Notes: generated from the letters alone by a model not told the origin. DNA of 15,558 nucleotides from RFSX01 sp964567435 (GCA_964567435.1 CAZMMQ010000080.1:1-15558); one strand, 5' to 3'; numbered from the stretch's first letter, positions 6,791 through 15,442 are shown. A program made the numbers and translations.

Positions 6791-7249
6791 TCAACCCCCA
6801 CCCGCTAATCCCATAATAGCACTAGCACCTCCTAGTAAAAACATCAAGCCATAAATAATCAACACTACAATCATCATAATTCCCATAAACTTATACAATG
6901 ACTTAAGGTTCTTTAGACCTGTACTTAACTGTTCTATATCACTACTCTTAACTACCAATTTAGTGTGATTAGCAAATCTGTATAGAAAGAGTATTGGAAA
7001 CACATAAATAGAAGACATTATGATAAGATAAACTATAAAGAATATACCTCCGCCAATAGGAAGCACTGCCACAAGTGAAGATGAATATAAAGCAACTGCA
7101 ATAACTGCAACTGTCATGAGACTGATAAACACAAACCCCACAATGGCAAGAAATCTAGCCCATTTTGCAGTCTCTAATAAATAATCTCGGGATGCTTGAT
7201 TGAGTGCTAGGCTCGCATCTTGCATCTCATTGCCTGGTAAATTGTCCAT
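6791..7249 (-). CDS. DUF5362-like integral membrane protein
   Basis: A 152-residue protein starts at the ATG at 7249. After a polar N-terminus of about 30 residues it has strongly hydrophobic segments at roughly 32-54, 60-90 (long enough for one long or two short helices) and 121-143. A charged loop (NHTKLVVKSSDIEQLSTGLKNLKSLYK) lies between the last two segments. It ends in a glycine-rich tail (LGGASAIMGLAGGG). The size, helix pattern and SLYKFMGI motif match the DUF5362 family common in Bacteroidota, whose function is unknown. The location is the inner membrane. A weak -7-like sequence (TATATTTT, 7 of 8, at 7281-7274) lies upstream, without a -33 TTG. It follows the McrB-like gene on the same strand after 138 bp, so co-transcription is possible. 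Confidence 0.8.
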   Translation of the reverse strand: MDNLPGNEMQDASLALNQASRDYLLETAKWARFLAIVGFVFISLMTVAVIAVALYSSSLVAVLPIGGGIFFIVYLIIMSSIYVFPILFLYRFANHTKLVVKSSDIEQLSTGLKNLKSLYKFMGIMMIVVLIIYGLMFLLGGASAIMGLAGGG

Positions 7250-7387
7250 AAATAATGGTTTGATTATATGATTAAAATATAGATGTTTCTTAAAGTACTA
7301 TTCATATTTTTATAATATAAATTAATCAACGCTTTAAACAAAACAAATTTCATCTACTATGAAGTATTGATCAAAACGCATCCTGCT

Positions 7388-8077
7388 TTATGCAACTGAC
7401 TCCTTATGACCAGCACACACTACCAAATAATCATGCACCATAATAACAGTATCATCTCCATAATATCCAGCTGCTTCTCTAACTTCCTTATGCAATCTCA
7501 CTAACTGAATATCACGCTTAAGTAAAGTATACAATCCTTTACAGAGTTTGAAGTAGCGCTCTAACTCATATGATTCTGGCACACTTTTGACCTCCAACCT
7601 TTGCATCATTATAGCAAATGGACCATAATTAAACAGAGGATATACTTGTGGGTTATTAAATGCCAAATAGAATGCTACTTCACTCTCTCCATGAAAGTGA
7701 GTCGTCCATTTTGGTTGCTTGGATTGAAGCTGTTCCAACATTTGATCACAATGAAAGACAAACCGATTGATACGCATACCAAGATCCTTGTCTTCATTAT
7801 ACAAATCTCTAAACATAGATCTGACAAATTCCTTGTCCATATCCAAAAAGAGCAACATGACTTCCTTAGCTGAATTCTGACTCCCACCCCACAGTCTACC
7901 TGACAATTTACTCTGTAACGAGTTATCATACATGGTCTTTAAATCCAATGCGGACAAATCCCAATTGGCTTCAAAGTTTTGCAAACATTCATACTTGTAC
8001 AATTCGTTGTATGACTGGGTTATCTGCAAGTGATTACGAAAGACTTCCTTGTACGCATTAATTTTATCTACTTTCAA
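7388..8077 (-). CDS. Standalone protein resembling the N-terminal region of McrB-like AAA+ ATPases
   Basis: A 229-residue soluble protein whose only possible start in this frame is TTG at 8077. An in-frame stop lies upstream and the next ATG is at codon 49. The segments FEANWDLSALDLKTMYDNSL (35-54), KEVMLLFLDMDKEFVRSMFR (71-90), HFHGESEVAFYLAFNNPQVY (127-146) followed by PLFNYGPF, and ELERYFKLCKGLYTLL (171-186) resemble, from memory, the domain that precedes the AAA+ GTPase motor in McrB-type restriction proteins of Bacteroidota. The protein stops where the motor would begin, and the 138 bp downstream encode no Walker motif or other continuation. It may be a remnant of a restriction system or a free-standing specificity-type domain. 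No mcrC-like gene is in the window. A promoter lies at 8094-8124, inside the preceding terminator. Confidence 0.7.
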   Translation of the reverse strand: MKVDKINAYKEVFRNHLQITQSYNELYKYECLQNFEANWDLSALDLKTMYDNSLQSKLSGRLWGGSQNSAKEVMLLFLDMDKEFVRSMFRDLYNEDKDLGMRINRFVFHCDQMLEQLQSKQPKWTTHFHGESEVAFYLAFNNPQVYPLFNYGPFAIMMQRLEVKSVPESYELERYFKLCKGLYTLLKRDIQLVRLHKEVREAAGYYGDDTVIMVHDYLVVCAGHKESVA

Positions 8078-8093
8078 ATTTTGATTTTTTCTA

Positions 8094-8124
8094 CAAAAGT
8101 TTAAATATAAAAAAGGGCATCCAA
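8094..8124 (-). promoter_or_regulatory. Promoter of the McrB-N-like gene, overlapping a terminator
   Basis: On the minus strand, TTG (8124-8122) is followed by exactly 20 nt and then AACTTTTG (8101-8094), 7 of 8 to TAnnTTTG. The spacing equals that of the patatin promoter. The -33 element sits at the base of the terminator hairpin's second arm. Transcription would start only about 10 nt before the TTG start codon at 8077. Confidence 0.5.
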
Positions 8125-8144
8125 CTGAAGAAGGATGCCCTTTT
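8111..8144 (-). terminator. Rho-independent terminator of the 565-aa gene
   Basis: A perfect 12-bp stem (AAAAGGGCATCC at 8111-8122 against GGATGCCCTTTT at 8133-8144) has a 10-nt loop. It starts 19 bp past the stop codon of the 8164-9861 gene. On the minus strand the stem is followed by TTATATTT, so together with the last stem bases there is a long T-rich tail. This separates the 565-residue gene from the McrB-N-like gene. Confidence 0.9.
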
Positions 8145-8163
8145 CATTGAGATTAATTCTTAT

Positions 8164-9861
8164 TTAATTTTTTGCCAGCTTAACTAATGATCGTCCATTA
8201 ATTAATTTCCCTTTTTCGTCAGTCCTAAACTCACTTGCTAAAAAGTAATATGCATCATCTGCTTCATACACCTTTGTTTTTACTGTCATATCATGGGACC
8301 TCATTGTCATTTTGTCTTTAGTAATATCTGTAACTTCTGATAAAGTATTACCCTCGATTTTATATAAATGTGGCATAGCCATCTCCCACTTAAAATCTTG
8401 TAATCCAGTTACATTCTCTCTAGTCAACACATAAACGTCTTCGCCTTCATTGACCAATATCTCATAAATGGATGCCGTTTTCTTGGCTTCATTGGTTTCC
8501 ATAATCATAGGATCGGACATCTGCTCGCCAACTAATTTATAGATATAATACTTATCCACCAGCTTAGATCGAGAATTGGTATTGGCATACATCGCATATT
8601 GGCCTTGGTCAGAAGATATATAGTCAATCGCAGTTCTCGAATCATCTTTCTTATCTAATTGCAGATAATGGACCTTTTGTCCAGATGGACTAGAGACCAA
8701 AACAAACTTGTTATAAAATCTCTCCATATAACCCATAACAACTGTCTCCCCATTGTTATTAGTTATGACTGTATCCACATCAGAAAATTCTAACGGAAAG
8801 TCATAGGTGTGATTATATTTGATAGATCCATCTCCAGAAACTGCCATTACATTTAACTGTTTTTTATTGGCCTCAGGATTCTTCTTCTTGTGATACTGTT
8901 GCTTAGAAATGACTGCGGTAAAATCCATTTCAGTTGCATGATTAGCAGACGTCTTGTATTGATTTACTTTTTGTACAGCATTCCAAGCTTCATCAGTCTT
9001 TATCTCCGACCTTGTAATCAACTCTCCTGTTGGAGCAAGAACAACAATTTCCTTGTTACGATACTCATGCATATCATCATCCTTAAGATTTAATCCGTTA
9101 AGCGCCACTAAGTTTCCAGTCTCAGTAGAACTCATCCAGATTATATTTCTCCAGAAATTCTTCTTGTCTTGACCGCCATTGTAGCTGTCTTCCCAGTCAT
9201 GGTATACTTCTCCTGTAGGTACATATTGAAAATCCATACCAGCTGCCTTTGTATTTATTTTGTTGACGTCTTGAACTAAGTTACCCAACTTCCCCCTTAA
9301 TCCTTTCTTCTTCTTTCTATTCTCCTTAGCCTCTATCGCTGCTGCTTCCCCTTTCTTAAACTGTTGTGACTTAAAGCCTTTTACTTTACTCTTAAATAAA
9401 CCAAGTTCTAATGTGCTTTTATAAAATGATTCTGGTCTCTTCTTATTGAAGTCATCAAGATAGTCTATATCAGACAACTCAGGATAAGCCTCTACAAGTT
9501 CTGTATAATTTCGAATGTCTTCTCGTGATCCCAATTCCTTCTTACCAATCTTAAAACTTCGATAATTGATATTAGCCAAATCAGGGGAACTCAATATAAA
9601 AGTCTCTCCATTGGTTATTTGGTTTTTGTCATTGTAATCTAATACATGCAGTCTACATAAGTTAAATGGCTGACCATCAGAATTTTCAAATTCATAATCA
9701 GTCGTCGCAAATAATCGCATACCTTCATCACCATCTACGACTTTGATGACAGACGCATTCTCGCCTTCTTCTATAAAAGTATAACTCGTCAACGATTGAG
9801 CATAGCTGAACACCGGTAAGAGCATCATCGCTAAAAGAAGCTTGAATAAAGTTTGATTCAT
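8164..9861 (-). CDS. Exported protein of unknown function (565 aa)
   Basis: The ATG at 9861 gives a clear signal peptide (residues 1-21, MNQTLFKLLLAMML then SYA before the likely cut). I do not recognise a named domain. The mature part is rich in beta-strand-like segments that read like successive propeller-type blades (VVLAPTGELITRSEIK, VMAVSGDGSIKYNHTYDF, TVVMGYMERFYNKFVLVSSP, YAMYANTNSRSKLVDKYYIY). A strongly basic insert, KKGEAAAIEAKENRKKKKGL (169-188), lies in a low-complexity region at 160-210. There is no lipoprotein Cys and no T9SS C-terminal domain, so the likely location is the periplasm. A poor promoter candidate (TATATTTA at 9906-9899) lies upstream. It ends in a strong terminator and is transcribed alone or after the sortilin-like gene 129 bp upstream. 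Confidence 0.75.
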   Translation of the reverse strand: MNQTLFKLLLAMMLLPVFSYAQSLTSYTFIEEGENASVIKVVDGDEGMRLFATTDYEFENSDGQPFNLCRLHVLDYNDKNQITNGETFILSSPDLANINYRSFKIGKKELGSREDIRNYTELVEAYPELSDIDYLDDFNKKRPESFYKSTLELGLFKSKVKGFKSQQFKKGEAAAIEAKENRKKKKGLRGKLGNLVQDVNKINTKAAGMDFQYVPTGEVYHDWEDSYNGGQDKKNFWRNIIWMSSTETGNLVALNGLNLKDDDMHEYRNKEIVVLAPTGELITRSEIKTDEAWNAVQKVNQYKTSANHATEMDFTAVISKQQYHKKKNPEANKKQLNVMAVSGDGSIKYNHTYDFPLEFSDVDTVITNNNGETVVMGYMERFYNKFVLVSSPSGQKVHYLQLDKKDDSRTAIDYISSDQGQYAMYANTNSRSKLVDKYYIYKLVGEQMSDPMIMETNEAKKTASIYEILVNEGEDVYVLTRENVTGLQDFKWEMAMPHLYKIEGNTLSEVTDITKDKMTMRSHDMTVKTKVYEADDAYYFLASEFRTDEKGKLINGRSLVKLAKN

Positions 9862-9990
9862 AATCTTATAATAATTTAAAGAGTGTCTAATTGATAACTA
9901 AATATAATCAGCCAGTACAATAATCTGAAATACAATCGTTGGTTTAACGCAATCTCATTTCGAAAACGACAAAGCATACGACCACTTTAG

Positions 9991-12900
9991 CTACATACCT
10001 TCGATATATGGCCCGCCATATTCCAAGATTAAAACAGCTATCTCTTTGATATCTCTATCTACTCTATCCAACTCAGAATTATAATTAGATATACTTGCCT
10101 CCACCCACTTTACTATATCGAGATGTGTATCTGTTGGTCCATAAGTAGAATTAGATATACCTCTGTATAATGAAAACATATGCTCTCCTATAGTAGGGAG
10201 GTCTTTCTCTCCTATCTGCGCTCTTGCGCTACTTCCATTGACTGCCGTCTTTAGTTCTGTATGACGCTTTCTAATAGAACTTAACTTATTGGCATACTTG
10301 TCGGCAGGAATATTAGTTTGCTTAAGGGCTCTGTCTAAGGCATTAATTTGAGAGGACTTCTTAGAGAATGCCGACTGGAAGGCACCGACTGATCTCTGCA
10401 GTTCAGTATAGTCCGCCCAGAAGTCCATTACTTTGGATTGTGATGGTGCATCAGCGGAAGGCTGATACAATGGAGTTACATTAAAAGTAACTTCATCTGC
10501 CAATTTACTTTCTGTCCCATTAGACAACTTAACTAATTGTGCTGTGTACTGTCCTGGAGGCGCTAGCAAGCCTTGTGGTTCTGGCTCGAACTCTCCACGT
10601 GGACGTGGATTCAGTGCAATCAAATCTGATGACGGATATCTTAAGTCCCAAGCCACGCGTGTAAAACCTTTAGATACCTTGCAAGGTATTCTTCTAACAA
10701 TCTTGCCTTGCTTATCGGTTATAATCAAAAAGAGTTCATCTTTAATTTCGTTCAGCTCCTTATCTAGGTCATCCCATGAGGTATTCGCTATTGCTTTTTT
10801 GTTCTTTACAGCCTCCTTCTCTGCTTCTTGTCTTATCTCCTTTTGGCTCTTCTTACCCTCTTTAAGGTAGTAGGTAAACAAAGCACCAAATTCAGGATTA
10901 GGAGCGACATAGTATCCNNNNNNNNNNNNNNNNNNNNNNNNNNNNNNNNNNNNNNNNNNNNNNNNNNNNNNNNNNNNNNNNNNNNNNNNNNNNNNNNNNN
11001 NNNNNNNNNNNNNNNNNAACTCAGTTCCAATAAATAATAAATCAGCATCAACATGATCCTGTACAATTCTCCATACTAGATTACGGTCAGATATGCCTGT
11101 CGTTATTTTACTCCAAGTTTTTCCTCTATTCGTACTCTTAAATAAGTATGGCTTGTAATCACCTTCCTTATGATTATCCATCGCCAGATAAACTGTATTC
11201 TCATCATGCAGGTCTGCTCTTATATCATTGACATAAGCACGGGAAGGCACGCCAGATATGGACGAGACTTCTTTCTTTGTCCATGTCTTACCACCATCAC
11301 TAGTCATCTGTATGAGCCCATCGTCTGTACCTGCATAAATAATATCTTCGTTCTTAGGAGATATAGCAATATTGGCTATTGTATTATAAGTCGACATAGC
11401 GAAGACATCCCATGGGTTATCAAAACTTTGGACAGCGCCCATAATAGGCAAGGCAATCCTGTTTTCATTTCTGGTCAAGTCTCCCGATAAAGCTTCCCAG
11501 GTATCTCCCCTGTTTTCAGACTTCCATACTCGCTGAGAACCAAAATATATCCGTTGTGGTTTATTAGAACTTACCACTATAGGTGCATCCCAGTTGAATC
11601 GTTCGTACGGTTCTCCTGGTGCTGACTGAGGTTTAATATCTATGACATCGCCCCGCTTTAGGTCTATACGGCTAAGTGTACCTTGTTGGCGTTGAGCATA
11701 CATAATATCAGGATTGCCCGGCTCGCATGCTGGCTGATGTCCATCCCAATTAAGTACGACTTTCCAGTCACCGTTTTGGATGCCCTGAATATTATCTGTC
11801 CGTGATGGACCTCCTTCTGTACTGTTATCTTGTGTTCCTCCATAGACATTATAGAAGGGCTCTGCATCATCTACAGCTATCTTATAGAATTGTGTCAGTG
11901 GTAGATTACTGAAAAACTTCCAATTTTTAGCCAAGTCGAATGACTCGTACATACCGCCATCAGTTCCTACAAGTAAATAATTTGGATCATTCTTTTTGAA
12001 AGCAATGGCGTGATTATCTGAATGTTTATAGGTCTCAGAAATCCGTCTAAAGTTTTTGCCTCCGTTATCAGATACTTGTATACGTACATCCATGAGATAT
12101 ATACGGTCAAAGTTGTGTGGACATGCATAGAGCTCTTGATAGTAATGAGGTCCTGTTCCACCCGAGATGGCATCTGACATTTTCGTCCAGTTGGCCCCTT
12201 TGTCTGATGACCTGTACACCGCTCCTTTTCTTCTATCCAGTTCTATTGCTGCATATAATACATCTGGATTATGAGGAGATATAGCTAAGCCTATTTTACC
12301 CATATTAGATGAGGGCAATCCTTGTGTAAGTTCTTTCCATGTCTTTCCGCCATCCACAGATTTCCATAATCCAGTACCGGGGCCCCCACCTATATAAGCA
12401 GCGACTGTCCGATGTCTGTCCCAGGTTGCTGCATAAAGCACATCAGGATTACGTGGATCGATTTCAATTTCGGTAGCACCCGTCCATGCATCATCTCCGA
12501 GTACACGATTCCAAGTACTCCCACCATCTGTAGTCATGTAGACACCCCGCTCACCGCCTTTACTCCAAAGAGGACCTTGAGAGGCAATCCACATAATATT
12601 ACTGTTGGAGGGATGTATGACTATCTCAGAAATATGTTCTGAATCTTTGAGTCCCATATTAGACCAAGTCGCCCCACCATCAGCACTTTTATAGATACCA
12701 TCACCAAAGCTGACATGACGTCCACCTACATTCTCTCCCGTACCTAGCCATACGACACTGGGGTTCTGAGGATCTAGCGTAATACATCCGGTAGAATAGC
12801 AACTCTCATTATCAAAGAGCGGTGTCCAGGTGTTACCAGCGTTCTCAGTTTTCCACACACCACCTGATCCAACAGCGATGTACCAGATGCTCTCATTCTC

Positions 12901-13062
12901 TGGATGAATAGCGATATCTGCTATCCTACCTGACATGAATGCTGGCCCTATAGATCTGAATTTGAGGCCACTGAAGTTGTCTGCAGACCATAGGTCTTTG
13001 TCCTGTGCTGGTAGGGTTGTTACTAAGCTCAGGATTACAAGTGATAAGATTACTCTTTTCAT
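9991..13062 (-). CDS. Sortilin/VPS10-like BNR-repeat beta-propeller exported protein (broken by assembly gap)
   Basis: The signal peptide spans 1-20 (LSLVTTLPAQ). Repeated Asp-box/BNR motifs of the S-x-D/N-x-G-x-T-W type lie at about 126-133 (SADGGATW), 178-184 (TDGGSTW), 235-242 (SVDGGKTW), 286-292 (SDKGANW), 331-337, 515-522 (SENRGDTW), 588-594 (SDGGKTW) and 643-650 (STNRGKTW). They indicate one or two large beta-propellers like those of sortilin/VPS10 and family-74-type glycoside hydrolases. After the gap, YYVAPNPEFGALFTYYLKEG starts the C-terminal part typical of this Bacteroidota family: a beta-sandwich-like region with WDLRYPSS, then a helical segment (about 875-960). These proteins are often called glycosyl hydrolases, but no catalytic residue can be assigned here. 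100 N at 10918-11017 hide part of the protein. The frame reads through only if the gap is a multiple-of-three equivalent of 100. No T9SS domain is present. Confidence 0.9.
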   Translation of the reverse strand: MKRVILSLVILSLVTTLPAQDKDLWSADNFSGLKFRSIGPAFMSGRIADIAIHPENESIWYIAVGSGGVWKTENAGNTWTPLFDNESCYSTGCITLDPQNPSVVWLGTGENVGGRHVSFGDGIYKSADGGATWSNMGLKDSEHISEIVIHPSNSNIMWIASQGPLWSKGGERGVYMTTDGGSTWNRVLGDDAWTGATEIEIDPRNPDVLYAATWDRHRTVAAYIGGGPGTGLWKSVDGGKTWKELTQGLPSSNMGKIGLAISPHNPDVLYAAIELDRRKGAVYRSSDKGANWTKMSDAISGGTGPHYYQELYACPHNFDRIYLMDVRIQVSDNGGKNFRRISETYKHSDNHAIAFKKNDPNYLLVGTDGGMYESFDLAKNWKFFSNLPLTQFYKIAVDDAEPFYNVYGGTQDNSTEGGPSRTDNIQGIQNGDWKVVLNWDGHQPACEPGNPDIMYAQRQQGTLSRIDLKRGDVIDIKPQSAPGEPYERFNWDAPIVVSSNKPQRIYFGSQRVWKSENRGDTWEALSGDLTRNENRIALPIMGAVQSFDNPWDVFAMSTYNTIANIAISPKNEDIIYAGTDDGLIQMTSDGGKTWTKKEVSSISGVPSRAYVNDIRADLHDENTVYLAMDNHKEGDYKPYLFKSTNRGKTWSKITTGISDRNLVWRIVQDHVDADLLFIGTEXXXXXXXXXXXXXXXXXXXXXXXXXXXXXXXXXXGYYVAPNPEFGALFTYYLKEGKKSQKEIRQEAEKEAVKNKKAIANTSWDDLDKELNEIKDELFLIITDKQGKIVRRIPCKVSKGFTRVAWDLRYPSSDLIALNPRPRGEFEPEPQGLLAPPGQYTAQLVKLSNGTESKLADEVTFNVTPLYQPSADAPSQSKVMDFWADYTELQRSVGAFQSAFSKKSSQINALDRALKQTNIPADKYANKLSSIRKRHTELKTAVNGSSARAQIGEKDLPTIGEHMFSLYRGISNSTYGPTDTHLDIVKWVEASISNYNSELDRVDRDIKEIAVLILEYGGPYIEGM
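10918..11017. other. Assembly gap of 100 N
   Basis: Exactly 100 undetermined bases, the conventional placeholder for a gap of unknown size, lie inside the sortilin-like gene. The codon entering the gap is TTN (Phe or Leu) after Gly-Thr-Glu. Confidence 0.99.
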
Positions 13063-13360
13063 TTCTATTTCTTTTGTTTTCTAGCTAGCTGTAATGTAAT
13101 GAATCGAATAATATAATTAAAGTAATTGATGACTTTTAGACTATAGACATAAGCTAAAAAAAATCTATCATTATCTGGGTTAAATAAATTGCGTCCTGTT
13201 AAAACCCTTGACTACCCCCCTACTTTACTTATAAATACTTCAATCATCTTATGTTTTCTATGACATAGCTAGCCTAATAATTAAGATCTGATTGGATTTG
13301 TAAAGTTCTTACATAATATTTGTAAGTAATAATTTTCATTACACACTTTACATTATAATC
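13063..13360. other. Divergent intergenic region between two BNR-type genes
   Basis: This 298-bp AT-rich region separates the starts of the sortilin-like gene (minus) and the T9SS cargo gene (plus). A promoter for the plus gene is visible at 13292-13322. No TAnnTTTG match is evident for the minus gene. No small reading frame, RNA gene or repeat stands out. Confidence 0.6.
13292..13322 (+). promoter_or_regulatory. Promoter of the T9SS cargo gene
   Basis: TTG (13292-13294), 20 nt, then AATATTTG (13315-13322), which is 7 of 8 to TAnnTTTG. The spacing is identical to the two other promoters called in this window. Start of transcription would be near 13329, giving a leader of about 30 nt. Confidence 0.55.
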
Positions 13361-15442
13361 ATGAATCAACTTCTACCTACTCTGGTTTTATTATCATTGA
13401 ACATATCTTTATTTGCTCAAATAAGTTGGACAGAATTAGAGCCTCATAATGCTGAAAGAACTCAAATAGAAACAGTAACCTCCGAGGGTGACATAATAGG
13501 CACCTTAAATTACCCGCCGATGTTAATCATATCCGATAACGAAGGGGATACATGGCGTATACTCTATCAGGGGGATTTGCTCCAAGAAATACCAGGTAAC
13601 ATACTATTTAAAGAAGATCAAAATGGGCAACTATTTGTAGCATTAAAGCACATTTTATATAAAGTAGATATAGAAAATAGTTCACTTATCTCTACAGGAA
13701 TAATAGATGATGCTTGGAATCAAATTAGAGATTTCGAGTTTGCTGCCAATGGAAATGTTCTTATTGGAAATAATAGACACCTTAAATTATTTTCTGAAAA
13801 TGGACAATTAATAATCAAAAAAGAATGGGCAGTTACCTTCTGTGCTTTTACACCTAATTATTCACAAAATGACAATCATTACCTTGGTATAGTAACTTTT
13901 GGTGGTCTAACTTTTCATGCAAATATTGACCATGATCTCGAAGAAATCATTTTTCTACGCATTTTTTCGCCTTCTCCTAGATGGGTTTCTCCTGGGTCGG
14001 TCTATAAACAAGATGGAAGACTTTTTGTGGATGATAATTATTCAGATACAATTGGAATATGGTCACAATTTGATATAGTTGCTAACTCTTGGAAAACAAA
14101 ATCTATTGCCCTAGGAAATGGTAAAATTCAGATAATAAGTAAGGGAGACAATTTTGAGTCACTGGATAATGGGGAAACATTTAGTCCAATTTTATCAGAC
14201 ACTTTAAGATGGACTGTAAACGATTTATGGTATCATGAGAAAGCAGGAGTATATGTATCATACGATAGGGGCGGTTCATTGTCCCAAATTTCGACGGGTT
14301 CTAACTTCATCAAAGACCTCAATCTTGTTGTTGGCAATCCGTCTTCGTATAGTATAGAAGTAGCTTCAGAAAATAACTTGTTTCTCAAATGTGATGTATT
14401 TTATAAGCAAACCAATCGAAACGAATCTTGGCATGCGCTAGATATCCCATGGCCCTGCTCTACTTCTTACGCGTCACTGCCCAACGGACGCATTATATCG
14501 AATAGCTGCATATCTGTGGATGAAGGAGAAACTTGGATTAAGCATGATACTACAAACTGGACCACTCTTAGATACGGACCAATAATAAAAGACAATCATA
14601 TTTATTTATTTTCAGGTAAGTCAATAGCTGTAAGTACAGACTCTGGCTTATCAAATACACTTTATGAATCTCAATGCAGTTCATCCTGGTGTTCTGATAT
14701 ATACACAGATGATCTTCAATTTGGGATTGGACACGTATATATGAAGGGAGAAAATCAATCAGTCAAAAAGAGTAATTTCAATGGTGAAATTCTTCAAAAA
14801 ATCGACCCTCCCTTTGGCAATTATATTAACATAGATTTCGTGACCTCTTTTAAAGACAGTCATCTATATATACTTTATAAAGACTTCTTAGGTCAATTTT
14901 ACATAGGCAGAACCTTTGATCAAGCTGAATCATTTGATTATGTGGAGCTTGCTTTTTCTGCTGAACTGGATGAGCCTTCTTTATATACTGATCATCTAGG
15001 GAACATCTACATACTTGAAGGTAAAAATCTATTCATTAGCCATGATAGAGCTCATTCTTGGTTAGACATATCACCTCAGTTTCCAATGTTACATACTATC
15101 AATAATCTAGAGGTAGGATGGGATAATCATCTTTATCTTGCTACCGATGGCACTCCAGTACTGAAGTCTGCTCAGCCCCTCAGTATGCGCACTTCCGTAG
15201 ATGAAACCTTTGAGAATGACAATTCGGTTGAAGTTTACCCAAATCCAGCTTCAAACAATATCTTTATTTCTACTGAGCGCCATTTCGAATATTTCCAATT
15301 GGTAGACATACAAGGAATCGTACTCTCAGAAGGAATCCTGACTGACAACCAGATTGATGTAGCCAATCTGCCTTTGGGAACATACTTTTTGAGATTGGAA
15401 GCTGAAGATAATGTCGCCGTAGAAAGAGTGACGATATATTAA
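13361..15442 (+). CDS. T9SS type A sorting-domain protein with Asp-box motifs
   Basis: This 693-residue secreted protein has a signal peptide at 1-20 (LVLLSLNISLFAQ). Residues ~20-600 are beta-rich with scattered Asp-box-like motifs (SDNEGDTW near 58-65, SVDEGETW and SHDRAHSW further on). These suggest a propeller of the sortilin/BNR type, though the repeats are much more divergent than in the neighbouring gene. The last 71 residues (623-693) form a Por secretion system C-terminal sorting domain. It starts VEVYPNPASNNIFIS, has the mid-domain LVDIQGIVL, then LPLGTYFLRL, and ends in VERVTIY. This domain directs passage through the type IX machinery and usually leads to release or surface attachment via anionic LPS. 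Substrate or binding partner is unknown. It is transcribed alone, away from the sortilin-like gene and towards the tRNA gene. Confidence 0.92.
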   Translation: MNQLLPTLVLLSLNISLFAQISWTELEPHNAERTQIETVTSEGDIIGTLNYPPMLIISDNEGDTWRILYQGDLLQEIPGNILFKEDQNGQLFVALKHILYKVDIENSSLISTGIIDDAWNQIRDFEFAANGNVLIGNNRHLKLFSENGQLIIKKEWAVTFCAFTPNYSQNDNHYLGIVTFGGLTFHANIDHDLEEIIFLRIFSPSPRWVSPGSVYKQDGRLFVDDNYSDTIGIWSQFDIVANSWKTKSIALGNGKIQIISKGDNFESLDNGETFSPILSDTLRWTVNDLWYHEKAGVYVSYDRGGSLSQISTGSNFIKDLNLVVGNPSSYSIEVASENNLFLKCDVFYKQTNRNESWHALDIPWPCSTSYASLPNGRIISNSCISVDEGETWIKHDTTNWTTLRYGPIIKDNHIYLFSGKSIAVSTDSGLSNTLYESQCSSSWCSDIYTDDLQFGIGHVYMKGENQSVKKSNFNGEILQKIDPPFGNYINIDFVTSFKDSHLYILYKDFLGQFYIGRTFDQAESFDYVELAFSAELDEPSLYTDHLGNIYILEGKNLFISHDRAHSWLDISPQFPMLHTINNLEVGWDNHLYLATDGTPVLKSAQPLSMRTSVDETFENDNSVEVYPNPASNNIFISTERHFEYFQLVDIQGIVLSEGILTDNQIDVANLPLGTYFLRLEAEDNVAVERVTIY

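Noticed and set aside
7360..7390. Possible terminator after the McrB-N-like gene (GCAT/ATGC then GTTTT)
   Set aside because: The stem is only 4-5 bp and would not be stable enough to call.
7601..7929. Frames of 84-90 codons overlapping the McrB-N-like gene
   Set aside because: Cysteine- and isoleucine-rich translations typical of out-of-frame reading; the 229-codon frame explains the region better.
10833..11066. Reading frames crossing the N gap in other frames and strands
   Set aside because: They are shadows of the sortilin-like gene and gain length only because N codons are not read as stops.
11170..12642. Several 68-106 codon frames within the sortilin-like gene
   Set aside because: Alternate-frame shadows of the repeated Asp-box coding sequence.
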